Source: Streptomyces sp. NBC_01304
Lineage (GTDB): Bacteria; Actinomycetota; Actinomycetes; Streptomycetales; Streptomycetaceae
Assembly (NCBI RefSeq): GCF_035975855.1
Contig: NZ_CP109055.1
Coordinates: forward strand, 2,108,001-2,172,000
DNA: 64,000 nt
Direction of reading: 5' to 3'
The notes beneath the pieces are model-generated. The model ran no database searches, was not told the origin of the DNA, and worked only from the letters and a program-made list of their open reading frames with translations. Positions 6,518-14,290 of the stretch are shown in pieces (positions within the stretch are counted from its first letter, which is position 1; every line of letters begins with the position of its first letter). The translations under genes were made by a program, and so were the position numbers.

Positions 6518-7789
6518 TTGTCCGACAACGCCAACAACACTGAAAATTCAGCCTCCTATGAGGCCTTCTTCGCCCTGCACCACGCACTCCCCCGGCAGGG
6601 CCCCGGCTCCGACGCCACCACCCGGCACCTCCTCTCCCTCGCGGGCCCGCTGCCTGCGCGTCCGCGCGTGCTCGACCTGGGCTGCGGTCCGGGCCGTGCC
6701 GCACTGCTGCTCGCCGCGGAGGCAGGCGCCCAGGTGACGGCCGTCGATCTGCACGAGCCGTTCCTGGCCGAGCTGAACGCGGCCGCCGAGGCGCGCGGGC
6801 TCGCCGGGTCGATCACCACCCTCAGGGCCGACATGGCCGAGCTCGACTTCCCCGACGGGTCGTTCGACCTGGTGTGGGCCGAGAGCTCGGCCTACAGCAT
6901 CGGCTACGACAAGGCGCTGCGACGGTGGCGGCGCCTGCTCGCTCCGGGCGGCGCGCTGGTCGTCACCGAGTGCGAGTGGACCACCGCCGAACCCTCCCAG
7001 AAGGCGCGCGCCTTCTGGGAGCGGCACTATGCGTTGCGTACCACCGAGGCGAACACCAGGGCCGCCACTGCCGCCGGGTACCACGTGCTCGGCGTCCACC
7101 CGCAGCCCGAGTCCGACTGGGCCGAGTACTACGGGCCGCTCCAGGAGCGCGCCGACGCGGCGGATCCGGCCGCACCGGGCATGACCGAGGCGCTGGCCGC
7201 CACCCGCGAGGAGATCAGGATGCGCGACGAACACGGCGACGAGTACGGCTACACCGGCCGGGTGCTGCGCCCGGCAGGCGACGGCTGGCGGGTCCGGCCG
7301 GAGACCGGGGCGGACCGCGCGGCGGTGCACGCCGTCAACGCCGCCGCTTTCGAGACAGGTGCGGAGGCCGACCTGGTGGACGCGCTGCGCGCCGACACCG
7401 AGGCCTGGGTGCCGGGTCTGTCGTACGTCGCCGAGACACCCGACGGCGAGATCGCGGCGCACGCCCTGATCACCCGCTGCCGGGTCGACGGCGCACCGGC
7501 GCTCGCGCTGGCTCCCGTTGCGACATCGCCCCGCTTCCAGAACCAAGGAGCGGGCACGGCCGTCGTACAGGGTGTGCTCGAAGCGGCACGCGCGCGTGGC
7601 GACGAACGGCTGGTGATCGTGCTCGGACATCCCGAGTACTACCCGCGGTTCGGCTTCACGCGGGCGTCCGGCTTCGGCGTCGGAACGACGTTCGAGGTGC
7701 CGGACGAGGCGCTGATGGCCCTGGTGTTCGACGGTTCCGGTCCGGTGCCGCAGGGCACGATCATCTACCCGGCGGCTTTCGGCGTCTGA
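6518..7789 (+). CDS. SAM-dependent methyltransferase fused to GNAT N-acetyltransferase
   Basis: A 423-residue two-domain enzyme with a TTG start (MSDNANNTENSA) after AAAGGG. Residues 1-about 240 form a class I methyltransferase with motif I RVLDLGCGPGRAALLL, an acidic residue ending strand 2 (VTAVDLHEP) and SFDLVWAESSAYSIGYD. Residues about 260-423 form a GNAT domain with the acetyl-CoA loop FQNQGAGTAVVQGVL and the YYPRFGF motif common to YhbS-like acetyltransferases. Substrates are unknown. The domains may act on the same small molecule, or the GNAT part may be a detoxification add-on. A strong hairpin follows the stop. Confidence 0.88.
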   Translation: MSDNANNTENSASYEAFFALHHALPRQGPGSDATTRHLLSLAGPLPARPRVLDLGCGPGRAALLLAAEAGAQVTAVDLHEPFLAELNAAAEARGLAGSITTLRADMAELDFPDGSFDLVWAESSAYSIGYDKALRRWRRLLAPGGALVVTECEWTTAEPSQKARAFWERHYALRTTEANTRAATAAGYHVLGVHPQPESDWAEYYGPLQERADAADPAAPGMTEALAATREEIRMRDEHGDEYGYTGRVLRPAGDGWRVRPETGADRAAVHAVNAAAFETGAEADLVDALRADTEAWVPGLSYVAETPDGEIAAHALITRCRVDGAPALALAPVATSPRFQNQGAGTAVVQGVLEAARARGDERLVIVLGHPEYYPRFGFTRASGFGVGTTFEVPDEALMALVFDGSGPVPQGTIIYPAAFGV

Positions 7790-7808
7790 GGTCGGTAGAC
7801 GCTCTTTT

Positions 7809-7836
7809 CCCGGTCCCCGCTGAGGCGGGGACCGGG
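7809..7836 (+). terminator. Hairpin terminator after the methyltransferase fusion
   Basis: A 12-bp perfect stem (CCCGGTCCCCGC / GCGGGGACCGGG) with loop TGAG, 19 bp after the stop at 7789. High-GC stems without a U-tract are the normal terminator form in Streptomyces. Confidence 0.75.
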
Positions 7837-7926
7837 GACATGCGGGGCGCGTGTTAGGCCTGATAGTGCCGTTGGCACCGGTTTCGTACGGCAGACTTGA
7901 GGTTCGAACCGAAGCGAAGGATGGGC

Positions 7927-8523
7927 ATGCCGATCACACCAGCCACCGCGGCGAACAGTTCAGCGGGCGGCTCCGCCGCTGAAGAAATCTTGCTCGAACT
8001 GGTCGACGAGGACGGCAATACCATCGGCACGGCGGAGAAGCTCTCCGCCCATCAGGCGCCCGGGCAGCTGCACCGGGCGTTTTCCGTGTTCCTCTTCGAC
8101 GAGCAGGGTCGGCTGCTGCTGCAGCGCCGGGCGCTCGGCAAGTACCACTCGCCCGGTGTGTGGTCCAACACCTGTTGCGGGCACCCCTATCCGGACGAGT
8201 CGCCGTTCGCCGCGGCGGCCCGGCGTACGTACGAGGAGCTGGGTGTCTCGCCCTCGTTGCTCGCCGAGGCGGGCACGGTGCGCTACAACCACCCCGATCC
8301 CGCTTCGGGGTTGGTGGAGCAGGAGTTCAACCATCTCTTCGTCGGCATGGTGCAGGCACCGCTGCGGCCGGATCCGGAGGAGGTCGGCGAGACGGCCTTC
8401 GTGACGTCGGCCGAGCTGCTCGTGCGGCATGAAGAGGCGCCGTTCTCGGCGTGGTTCATGACGGTGCTCGACGCGGCGCGGCCGGCCATCAAGGAGCTGA
8501 CGGGACCGGCCGCGGACTGGTGA
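7927..8523 (+). CDS. idi: Isopentenyl-diphosphate delta-isomerase, type I
   Basis: A 198-residue Nudix-fold enzyme that interconverts isopentenyl and dimethylallyl diphosphate. Active-site elements are all present: metal-ligand histidines in AHQAPGQLHRAFSVF, the catalytic cysteine and histidine in WSNTCCGHPYP, and the acidic pair in EQEFNHLFVG. ATG 7927 follows GAAGG with good spacing; ATG 7921 and TTG 7897 also lie in frame but are less well placed. No isoprenoid genes adjoin it here. The convergent gene downstream ends 21 bp away. Confidence 0.96.
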   Translation: MPITPATAANSSAGGSAAEEILLELVDEDGNTIGTAEKLSAHQAPGQLHRAFSVFLFDEQGRLLLQRRALGKYHSPGVWSNTCCGHPYPDESPFAAAARRTYEELGVSPSLLAEAGTVRYNHPDPASGLVEQEFNHLFVGMVQAPLRPDPEEVGETAFVTSAELLVRHEEAPFSAWFMTVLDAARPAIKELTGPAADW

Positions 8524-8544
8524 CCCGGGGGGCGTAGACCGGCT

Positions 8545-9024
8545 TCAGAGCGGCGGCACATGGGACTTGAGCGGCAGGGCCGCCCAGATCACCTTGCCGC
8601 CGCTCGCCGTGTGTTCGGCGTCGCAGGCGCCGCCCGCTTCCTTGGTGATCTCCCGTACGAGGAGCAGCCCACGGCCGCCGGTCTGGCTCTCCTCGGCCTC
8701 CAGGGCGGTGGGCCGGTAGGGATGGTTGTCCTCGACGGAGACCCGCATCCATTCGGCGCCCACGGCCACCTCGAGCGCGATCATCGGGGAGAGCAGGGCC
8801 GCGTGCCGTACGGCGTTGGTGACGAGCTCCGAGACGATGAGCAGCAGCCCTTGAATGTTGTCGTCCGAGGCGGGCACGCCCTGGCGGGCGAGCAGATCGC
8901 GCACCGCGTGCCGGGCCTGTGGCACGGAACTGTCGACGGCGGGTGCGGTGAACCTCCACACACCCTCGTACGGCAGTGGTCCGGCCGAGGTTGAGCCCGG
9001 TGGCGCACTGCCCTGCTCACCCAT
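8545..9024 (-). CDS. ATP-binding protein, RsbW-type anti-sigma/serine kinase-like
   Basis: A single GHKL ATPase domain of about 159 residues with an N box (LLIVSELVTNAVRHAALL), an acidic G1-like region (VSVEDNHPYRP) and a glycine-rich lid (TGGRGLLLVREI). Streptomyces encode dozens of such free-standing domains, related to anti-sigma factor kinases such as RsbW/SpoIIAB. The partner is unknown; no sigma or anti-anti-sigma gene is adjacent. The start is uncertain: I chose ATG 9024 (MGEQGSAPPG), but in-frame GTGs near 9054-9057 and ATG 9096 are possible and none has a strong ribosome site. Confidence 0.82.
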   Translation of the reverse strand: MGEQGSAPPGSTSAGPLPYEGVWRFTAPAVDSSVPQARHAVRDLLARQGVPASDDNIQGLLLIVSELVTNAVRHAALLSPMIALEVAVGAEWMRVSVEDNHPYRPTALEAEESQTGGRGLLLVREITKEAGGACDAEHTASGGKVIWAALPLKSHVPPL

Positions 9025-9152
9025 CGTCCGGTCCCCGCCCTCGCGCTCGATTGTCACCACACATCGAGTTTGGGAAGGTTTTGGACCGTATCGCATCAGT
9101 GATCAGAACTCGGCGGCTATCGACGCCTTTTGATCACCTGCGTATGACAGCG

Positions 9153-9833
9153 TCAGGTGTGCGACTGGTCCTGTCCTTCTTGTTCTGCCTTCAAGTGCTC
9201 TTCGGTCGTGACGGCGTCAGAGGTGGCGTCGGCGTCCTTGGCCGGGGTCTCGCCGGTGTCGGACACGAGACTGACGATGCGTCGGCCGCCGACACCCATC
9301 GCGATCAGGCCGAGGCCGTCGAAGAGCAGCGCCAGGGAGATGAAGCAGCCGATCACATAGAGGCTGCTGCTGGGCCACTCGCCGAGCACCAGGAGGCCGA
9401 TCAGCACGCCGAAGGCGCCCTGGACGAGGGTCAGGCCGAACTGCGGTCCACGTACCACCAGACTGCCGACCAGACGGAAGACTCCGCCGGTCAGGAACAG
9501 CAGCGCGGCGAACATGGTCAGCGCCTCGGCCGTGCCCTCGGGGTGGCGGATGACGACGACGCCCGCGGCGAGGTTGAGGGCCGCGACCACGACGCCCAGC
9601 CAGAAGAAGTTGGTGCCGCGCAGCTGGACGGACTGCAGCAGGCCCACGATGCCGCCGGCCAGGAGCAGCCAGCCGAACAGGAGCATCGAGGTCAGAGTGG
9701 CGACGCCGGTGTAGATCAGGCCGATGAACCCGCCGAGCACCAGGATCGCGCCGAGCGCGGCGAGCCAGCCGAAACTGCGGCTGAGCTGCTTGCCGTGCTC
9801 CTCGGGGGTCGTGGGAGTGTTCGCCTTGGACAT
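9153..9833 (-). CDS. HdeD/DUF308-family membrane protein
   Basis: A 226-residue protein with six predicted membrane helices arranged as HdeD-like DUF308 repeats (for example LGAILVLGGFIGLIYTG and LFGWLLLAGGIVGLLQSV), then a soluble acidic tail of about 35 residues ending in QDQSHT. E. coli HdeD is linked to acid resistance; the actinobacterial role is unknown. ATG 9831-9833 starts MSKANTPTTPEEHG, and the divergent crotonase gene starts 88 bp away. Confidence 0.88.
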   Translation of the reverse strand: MSKANTPTTPEEHGKQLSRSFGWLAALGAILVLGGFIGLIYTGVATLTSMLLFGWLLLAGGIVGLLQSVQLRGTNFFWLGVVVAALNLAAGVVVIRHPEGTAEALTMFAALLFLTGGVFRLVGSLVVRGPQFGLTLVQGAFGVLIGLLVLGEWPSSSLYVIGCFISLALLFDGLGLIAMGVGGRRIVSLVSDTGETPAKDADATSDAVTTEEHLKAEQEGQDQSHT

Positions 9834-9921
9834 GGAGCGCCTCCTCGGAGCTGCCCCCTGCCAGTACCCAGCCGCCCCCTTCTTGATCGTACGTTCGTGG
9901 GCTACGGATAGCATCCGGCGC

Positions 9922-10713
9922 ATGGCGGACACCGAGGCAGAGCTGGTCCAGAGCATCGACGGGGGCGTGGCCACCGTCGTGATCCACCACCCGGCCAAGC
10001 GCAATGCGATGACCACCGGCATGTGGCGCGCGCTGCCCGCGCTGCTCGATCGGCTGGCCGCCGACACGGCCGTACGGGTGTTGGTCCTGACGGGTGAGGG
10101 CGCGACCTTCTGCGCCGGGGCGGACATCTCCGGGCTGCGGGCGTCGGCCGGCGAGGCGCAGGAGCTCGCGGTGCGGGCCGAGGAGGCCCTTGCCGCCTTT
10201 CCTAAGCCCACGATCGCAGCGGTGCGGGGATTCTGCGTGGGCGGTGGGTGCCAGCTGGCGGCGGCCTGTGATCTGCGGTTCGCGGAGGACGGTGCGTCGT
10301 TCGGGATCACCCCTTCCAAGCTCGGGATCGTGTACGCGGCCTCCTCGACGCGGCGCCTGGTGCGCCTGGTGGGGCCCGCGACCGCCAAGTACCTGCTGTT
10401 CTCGGGCGAGTTGATCGACACCGAGCGGGCGCTGCGCACGGGGCTCGTCGACGAGGTGCTGCCCGCCGGCGAACTGGACAAGCGGGTCGCGGAGTTCGCG
10501 AAGGTGCTGGTGTCGCGGTCGCAGCTGACGCAGGCGGCGGCCAAGGAGTTCGCGGACGGGCGCGAGGACCGGGACGAGCACTGGGCCCGGCAGGCACGCG
10601 AGAGCGGCGACACCGCGGAGGGTGTCGCCGCCTTCCTGGAGCGCAGGGAGCCGCGGTTCGGCTGGAGCCCCACCTCCTCGCCGACTACTTCTGCGCCGCC
10701 CCGCCTGCCCTGA
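9922..10713 (+). CDS. Enoyl-CoA hydratase/isomerase-family (crotonase) protein with atypical active site
   Basis: A 263-residue crotonase. The two oxyanion-hole segments are clear (FCAGADISGLR and GFCVGGGCQLAAACDLRF). At the usual catalytic Glu positions of enoyl-CoA hydratase the sequence reads ITPSKLGIV and AKYLLFSGE, so both glutamates seem absent. The reaction may not be hydration; decarboxylase, dehalogenase or thioesterase-like chemistry is possible. A -10-like TAGCAT ends seven bases before ATG 9922, so the transcript may be leaderless. The 3' end overlaps the convergent DJ-1 gene by 29 bp. Confidence 0.88.
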   Translation: MADTEAELVQSIDGGVATVVIHHPAKRNAMTTGMWRALPALLDRLAADTAVRVLVLTGEGATFCAGADISGLRASAGEAQELAVRAEEALAAFPKPTIAAVRGFCVGGGCQLAAACDLRFAEDGASFGITPSKLGIVYAASSTRRLVRLVGPATAKYLLFSGELIDTERALRTGLVDEVLPAGELDKRVAEFAKVLVSRSQLTQAAAKEFADGREDRDEHWARQARESGDTAEGVAAFLERREPRFGWSPTSSPTTSAPPRLP

Positions 10714-11323
10714 AGAACTCGACCAGTTCGGCCGGGGCCTTCTCCGGCGAACCCGCGTCGTACGGCGGCTGCGGGTCGTACTCGATCATGAGCTGGATGC
10801 CCTGGGCGTACTGATCGCCGGCGATCTTTCCGGCCAGGGTCAGGCCCATGTCGATGCCGGAGGAGACGCCCGCCGCGGTGACGTACTTGCCGTCGAACAC
10901 GACGCGGTCACCGGTCGGTTCGACGCCGTGCTTCCCGATGTCCTCACGGGACAGCCAGTGGGTCGTCGCACGGCGGCCGGCCAGCAGGCCCGCGGCGGCG
11001 AGCAGCAGGCTGCCGGTGCACACCGAGGTGGTCCAGGTGGTGGTGGCGTCGACCGCGCGCAGCCAGCCCGTGACGGCCTCGTTGTCCATCTGGACCTGCA
11101 CGTTCTCCGGCGGGCCGCCGGGGACGACCACGATGTCCGGGCCGCTCACCTCGGCGAGCGACTTCGCGGCGACGAGGCTGAGGGTGCGGTTGTCGTCCTG
11201 GACCGGCCCCGCCTGCTCGGCCACGAACACGACCTCGGTGTCCGGGAGCGGGCTGAGGGTCTGGTAGGGACCGATGGCGTCGAGGGCCGTGAAGCCGTCG
11301 TAGAGGAGTACTGCGATCTGCAT
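10685..11323 (-). CDS. DJ-1/PfpI-family protein, isonitrile-hydratase-like (copy A)
   Basis: A 212-residue class I glutamine amidotransferase-like protein. MQIAVLLYDGFTALDAIGPY opens the flavodoxin-like fold, IVVVPGGPPEN is strand 3, and WTTSVCTGSLLLAAAGLLAG contains the nucleophile-elbow cysteine, followed by ATTHW. This matches the DJ-1/PfpI branch that includes isonitrile hydratase and GlxA-type regulators. ATG 11323 follows GGAGGGG. It is a close paralogue of 11354-11989, 30 bp upstream on the same strand, so a tandem duplication in one operon is likely. The substrate is unknown. Confidence 0.92.
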   Translation of the reverse strand: MQIAVLLYDGFTALDAIGPYQTLSPLPDTEVVFVAEQAGPVQDDNRTLSLVAAKSLAEVSGPDIVVVPGGPPENVQVQMDNEAVTGWLRAVDATTTWTTSVCTGSLLLAAAGLLAGRRATTHWLSREDIGKHGVEPTGDRVVFDGKYVTAAGVSSGIDMGLTLAGKIAGDQYAQGIQLMIEYDPQPPYDAGSPEKAPAELVEFFRAGGAAQK

Positions 11324-11353
11324 GGGATCCCCTCCCTGGGGTGTGGGTGCTGT

Positions 11354-11989
11354 TCAGGCCTGCGGGTGGCGAGTGGTCGCGCGGTACTCCTCGACGAGAT
11401 CGGCCGGGGCCTTCTGCGGGGAGCCCGCGTCGTACGGCGGCTGGGGGTCGTACTCGGTGAGTAGCTGGAGGGACTGGGCGGTCCGGTCCCCGGCGATCCT
11501 TCCGGTGAGGGCGAGGGCCATGTCGATGCCGGAGGAGACGCCCGCGGCGGTGACGTACTTGCCGTCGAACACGACGCGTTCGCCGGTGGGTTCGACGTCG
11601 AAGCGCTTGAGGTAGGGCAGGGCCAGCCAGTGCGAGGTGGCGCGGCGGTCCTTGATCAGGCCGGCCGCGGCGAGCAGCAGCGAGCCGGTGCACACGGACG
11701 TGGTCCAGGTGGTGGTGGCGTCGACGGCCCGGAGCCAGTCGAGCAGCCGCTCGTTCTCCATCTGCGGGGTCTGGCCCGGGCCGCCGGGAACGATCACGAC
11801 GTCCGGGCGCGTCACCTCGTCCAGCGTCTTGTCGGCGACGAGGGCGAGGGTGCCGGTGTCGTTGCGGACGGGGCCCGTCCGCTCGGCGACGAAGACCGTT
11901 TCTGCGTCGGGGATCCGGCTGAGGATTTCATAGGGGCCCACCGCGTCCAAGGCGGTGAATCGGTCGAAGAGGACGATCGCGATCTGCAT
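11354..11989 (-). CDS. DJ-1/PfpI-family protein, isonitrile-hydratase-like (copy B)
   Basis: A 211-residue paralogue of copy A, sharing MQIA(I/V)(V/L)L, the cysteine elbow SVCTGSLLLAAAGL, ATSHW and the tail QPPYDAGSPQKAPADLVEEY. Differences cluster around residues 95-150, which may shape the substrate pocket. Its start follows GGAGCC. It lies between copy A and the GlxA-type regulator, with a 15-bp minisatellite separating it from the latter. Confidence 0.92.
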   Translation of the reverse strand: MQIAIVLFDRFTALDAVGPYEILSRIPDAETVFVAERTGPVRNDTGTLALVADKTLDEVTRPDVVIVPGGPGQTPQMENERLLDWLRAVDATTTWTTSVCTGSLLLAAAGLIKDRRATSHWLALPYLKRFDVEPTGERVVFDGKYVTAAGVSSGIDMALALTGRIAGDRTAQSLQLLTEYDPQPPYDAGSPQKAPADLVEEYRATTRHPQA

Positions 11990-12043
11990 GGCAGGGCTCC
12001 GGTTTCAGGGGTGTAGGAATGCACGGATGGCGAGTTCAGAGAC

Positions 12044-12194
12044 GTATGGATTGAGGGCGTATGGATTGAGGGCGTACGGATTGAGGGCGTACGGATTGAG
12101 GGCGTACGGATTCAGGGCGTACGGGTTCAGGGCGTACGGGTTCGGGGCGTACGGGTTCAGGGCGTACGGGTTCAGGGGCGTACGGGTTCAGGGG
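12044..12194. repeat. 15-bp minisatellite, 10 tandem units
   Basis: Ten head-to-tail copies of a unit close to GTACGGATTGAGGGC run from 12044 to 12194; one unit is 16 bp. The variants GTATGGATTGAGGGC, GTACGGATTCAGGGC and GTACGGGTTCAGGGC are ordered along the array, as expected from stepwise slippage. The array abuts the stop codon of the GlxA-type gene (12195-12197), so it forms that mRNA's 3' region and the spacer before the DJ-1 genes. One frame reads AYGLRAYGFRAYG, but no coding signal supports translation. Confidence 0.9.
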
Positions 12195-13154
12195 TCATGC
12201 GGGAGTGGGGCGGAAGCGGCGCCGGTACTCCGCGGGGGCCGCGCCGAGGGTTTTGACGAAGGCCCGGCGCATGGCCTCCGGGGTGCCGTAGCCGCAGGCC
12301 CGGGAGATGCCCTCGACGCCGTCGGTGCTGTCCTCCAGGAGGCGGCGCGCCTGCTCCAGGCGGACGCGCTCCACGTACTTGCCGGGGGTCATCCCGGTCT
12401 CGGACTGGAAGGCGCGGGCGAAGTGCCGGGGCGAGAGCCGGGCGCGGGCGGCCAGGGACTCGACGCTCAGGTCGTCGGCCGGGTGTTCCGTGATCCACTG
12501 CTGGACCTCGCGCAGGGGCTCGCGCTGTGCGGTCTGCGCGGCGAGCTGGGCGCTGAACTGGGCCTGGTTACCCGGGCGTCTGAGGAAGACGACCAGGTGG
12601 CGGGCGATGCCGAGCGCCATGTCACGGCCAAGGTCCTCCTCGACCAGGGCCAGCGCCAGATCGATGCCCGCGGTGACGCCGGCGGAGGTGGCGATGTGGC
12701 CGTCGCGCACGTAGATGGCGTCGGGGTCGACGTCGATCTGCGGGTAGTTGCGGGCGAGGGTGTCGCAGTACGCCCAGTGGGTGGTCGCGCGACGGCCCTC
12801 CAGGAGCCCGGCGGCCGCGAGCAGGATCGCGCCCGTGCACACCGAGACCAGCCGCTTCGCCCGCGGGGCGTTCGCGCGCAGCCAGTCGATCAGGCGCGGG
12901 TCGGGGTGCCGGGTGCCCTGGCCGCCCGGGAGGAGCAGGGTGTGCGGTACGGGGGCGTCGGCGAGGGAACTGTCCGGGACCAGGGTGAGGCCGCTCGAGG
13001 TGCGCACCGGGCCGCCGTCCAGGGACGCGGTGTGGATCCGGTAGCCGACGGCCTCCTCGGCGTACGCGGCGCCCGCGAAGACCTCCACGGGGCCGGTGAC
13101 GTCGAGGCTCTGGATGTCGTCGAAAAGGACGACCAGGACGGTGCGCTTCGTCAT
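12195..13154 (-). CDS. GlxA-family transcriptional regulator (DJ-1 domain plus AraC HTH)
   Basis: A 319-residue regulator. Residues 1-about 190 form a DJ-1/PfpI sensor domain (LVVLFDDIQSLDVTGPVEVF, LLLPGGQGTRH, VSVCTGAILLAAAGLL). Residues about 215-319 form two AraC-type helix-turn-helix motifs (LAARARLSPRHFARAFQSE and GISRACGYGTPEAMRRAF). It probably senses a small metabolite or oxidant and controls the two downstream DJ-1 genes and/or its own promoter. ATG 13154 follows GAGGG. It is transcribed away from the SCO6745-family gene, and a palindromic operator lies between them. Confidence 0.93.
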   Translation of the reverse strand: MTKRTVLVVLFDDIQSLDVTGPVEVFAGAAYAEEAVGYRIHTASLDGGPVRTSSGLTLVPDSSLADAPVPHTLLLPGGQGTRHPDPRLIDWLRANAPRAKRLVSVCTGAILLAAAGLLEGRRATTHWAYCDTLARNYPQIDVDPDAIYVRDGHIATSAGVTAGIDLALALVEEDLGRDMALGIARHLVVFLRRPGNQAQFSAQLAAQTAQREPLREVQQWITEHPADDLSVESLAARARLSPRHFARAFQSETGMTPGKYVERVRLEQARRLLEDSTDGVEGISRACGYGTPEAMRRAFVKTLGAAPAEYRRRFRPTPA

Positions 13155-13284
13155 GCCCTCGATCCTTCCGGCGGCCGGCGATGGCCGCAATGACGAAGAA
13201 CCCACCTATGCTGCCATCCCGGTCGGCCCTGCCGTGGTGTCACTCCCCACCCGCCTCAGCGTTGCGCCCCTGCCCTTCCAGACG

Positions 13285-13300
13285 TACCGACCAGTCGGTA
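13285..13300. promoter_or_regulatory. TetR-type palindromic operator at the SCO6745-family promoter
   Basis: TACCGACCAGTCGGTA is a palindrome with exact 7-bp arms and a CA centre, the form of many TetR-family operators. It abuts a -10-like TAACGT (13299-13304) that ends seven bases before ATG 13312, so a bound repressor would block the promoter. No TetR gene adjoins, so the regulator would act in trans. Confidence 0.65.
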
Positions 13301-13311
13301 ACGTGCTTGGC

Positions 13312-14184
13312 ATGACCTCTCTTGCCGCTCTGCCCGCACGCGCGGGACGTCGCTGCCACAACGTGATCAACCCGATGCACTCCACGGTGTACTTCTCGCC
13401 GGACGCCACCAGGGAATTCGCCGGAGTCGGCATCGAGGACCGACGGGCCGCCTATTTCGCGGGGCGGGCCGCGGCGATGGGGGCGGTGGGGCCCGGCGCG
13501 GTCGCCGCGACCTTCTACAACTTCAAGTACGAGCTGGTCGCCCGGCATCTGCCGGCCGTGTGGGAGATCGCGTCCCCCCAGGTGGTGCTGGCCGCACGCA
13601 CGCGTGCCGCCGACACGACGCTGCGCCGGCTGCTCGGCGACGAGGCCGTGGCCTCGGACGAGATGGCCGAGGCCGCACGCCTCGCGCTGCGGGCCGCGGA
13701 GGCCTGTACACGCCACGCACGGCCGCTGTACGCCGCGCACGCCGACCTGCCGGTGCCTGACGAGCCGCACCTCGCCTACTGGCATGCGGCGACGCTGCTG
13801 CGCGAGCACCGCGGCGACGGTCATCTGACGGCTCTCCTGGAGGCGGACCTCGACCCGCTGGAGGCGCTGGTCAGCCACACCGCGACCGGCAAGGGCATGA
13901 CACCCAAGTGGATCCTGGCCATGCGCGGCTGGACCCAGGAGGAGTGGGATGTGGCCGTGGCTCGCCTGACCGGGCGTGGACTCCTCGCCACCGACGGGGA
14001 GTTGACCCCGGCCGGCGTCGAACTGCGCAAGGACATCGAGGACCGTACGGACCGCCTCGACGCGGCTCCCTACGCGCATCTGGGCGCGGCCGGGGTGGAG
14101 CGGCTGACCGAGCTGGCGACCGGGTTCATCGCCACCGCGCTCGGCGCGGGGGCCTTCCCGGCGGATCTGATCGGCAAGGGCTGA
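13312..14184 (+). CDS. SCO6745-family protein
   Basis: A 290-residue cytosolic protein of the actinobacterial SCO6745 family. The N-terminal 100 residues are mostly helical (INPMHSTVYFSPDATREFAG, AVAATFYNFKYELVARHLP). The C-terminal part carries a winged-helix-like WTQEEWDVAVARLTGRGLL followed by LTPAGVELRKDIEDRTDRL, which resembles a MarR-type DNA-binding segment. Function is unknown; a regulator or an enzyme accessory are both open. It probably has a leaderless start at ATG 13312, directly downstream of a TetR-like operator. Confidence 0.88.
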   Translation: MTSLAALPARAGRRCHNVINPMHSTVYFSPDATREFAGVGIEDRRAAYFAGRAAAMGAVGPGAVAATFYNFKYELVARHLPAVWEIASPQVVLAARTRAADTTLRRLLGDEAVASDEMAEAARLALRAAEACTRHARPLYAAHADLPVPDEPHLAYWHAATLLREHRGDGHLTALLEADLDPLEALVSHTATGKGMTPKWILAMRGWTQEEWDVAVARLTGRGLLATDGELTPAGVELRKDIEDRTDRLDAAPYAHLGAAGVERLTELATGFIATALGAGAFPADLIGKG

Positions 14185-14290
14185 CCTCGCTCCCGGGCCT
14201 GCGGGACGGGCCGCGTTTGCGGTGCCTGCCTGCGGCTACCCGTTGGCCGTCCGGCCGGTTCGGCCGGGCGGCAACGAGGGGAGATATCTC

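Noticed and set aside
7901..7910. GGTTCGAACC, identical to a tRNA T-arm core
   Set aside because: No acceptor stem, anticodon arm or D arm can be built around it. It is a chance palindrome upstream of idi.
12044..12194. Possible CRISPR array
   Set aside because: Units are contiguous with no spacers and no cas genes nearby. It is a simple minisatellite.
11955..13193. Plus-strand open frame reading AYGLRAYGFRAYG repeats through the minisatellite
   Set aside because: It runs antisense to the GlxA-type gene with no ribosome site. The repeat is 15 bp, a multiple of three, so it keeps any frame open.
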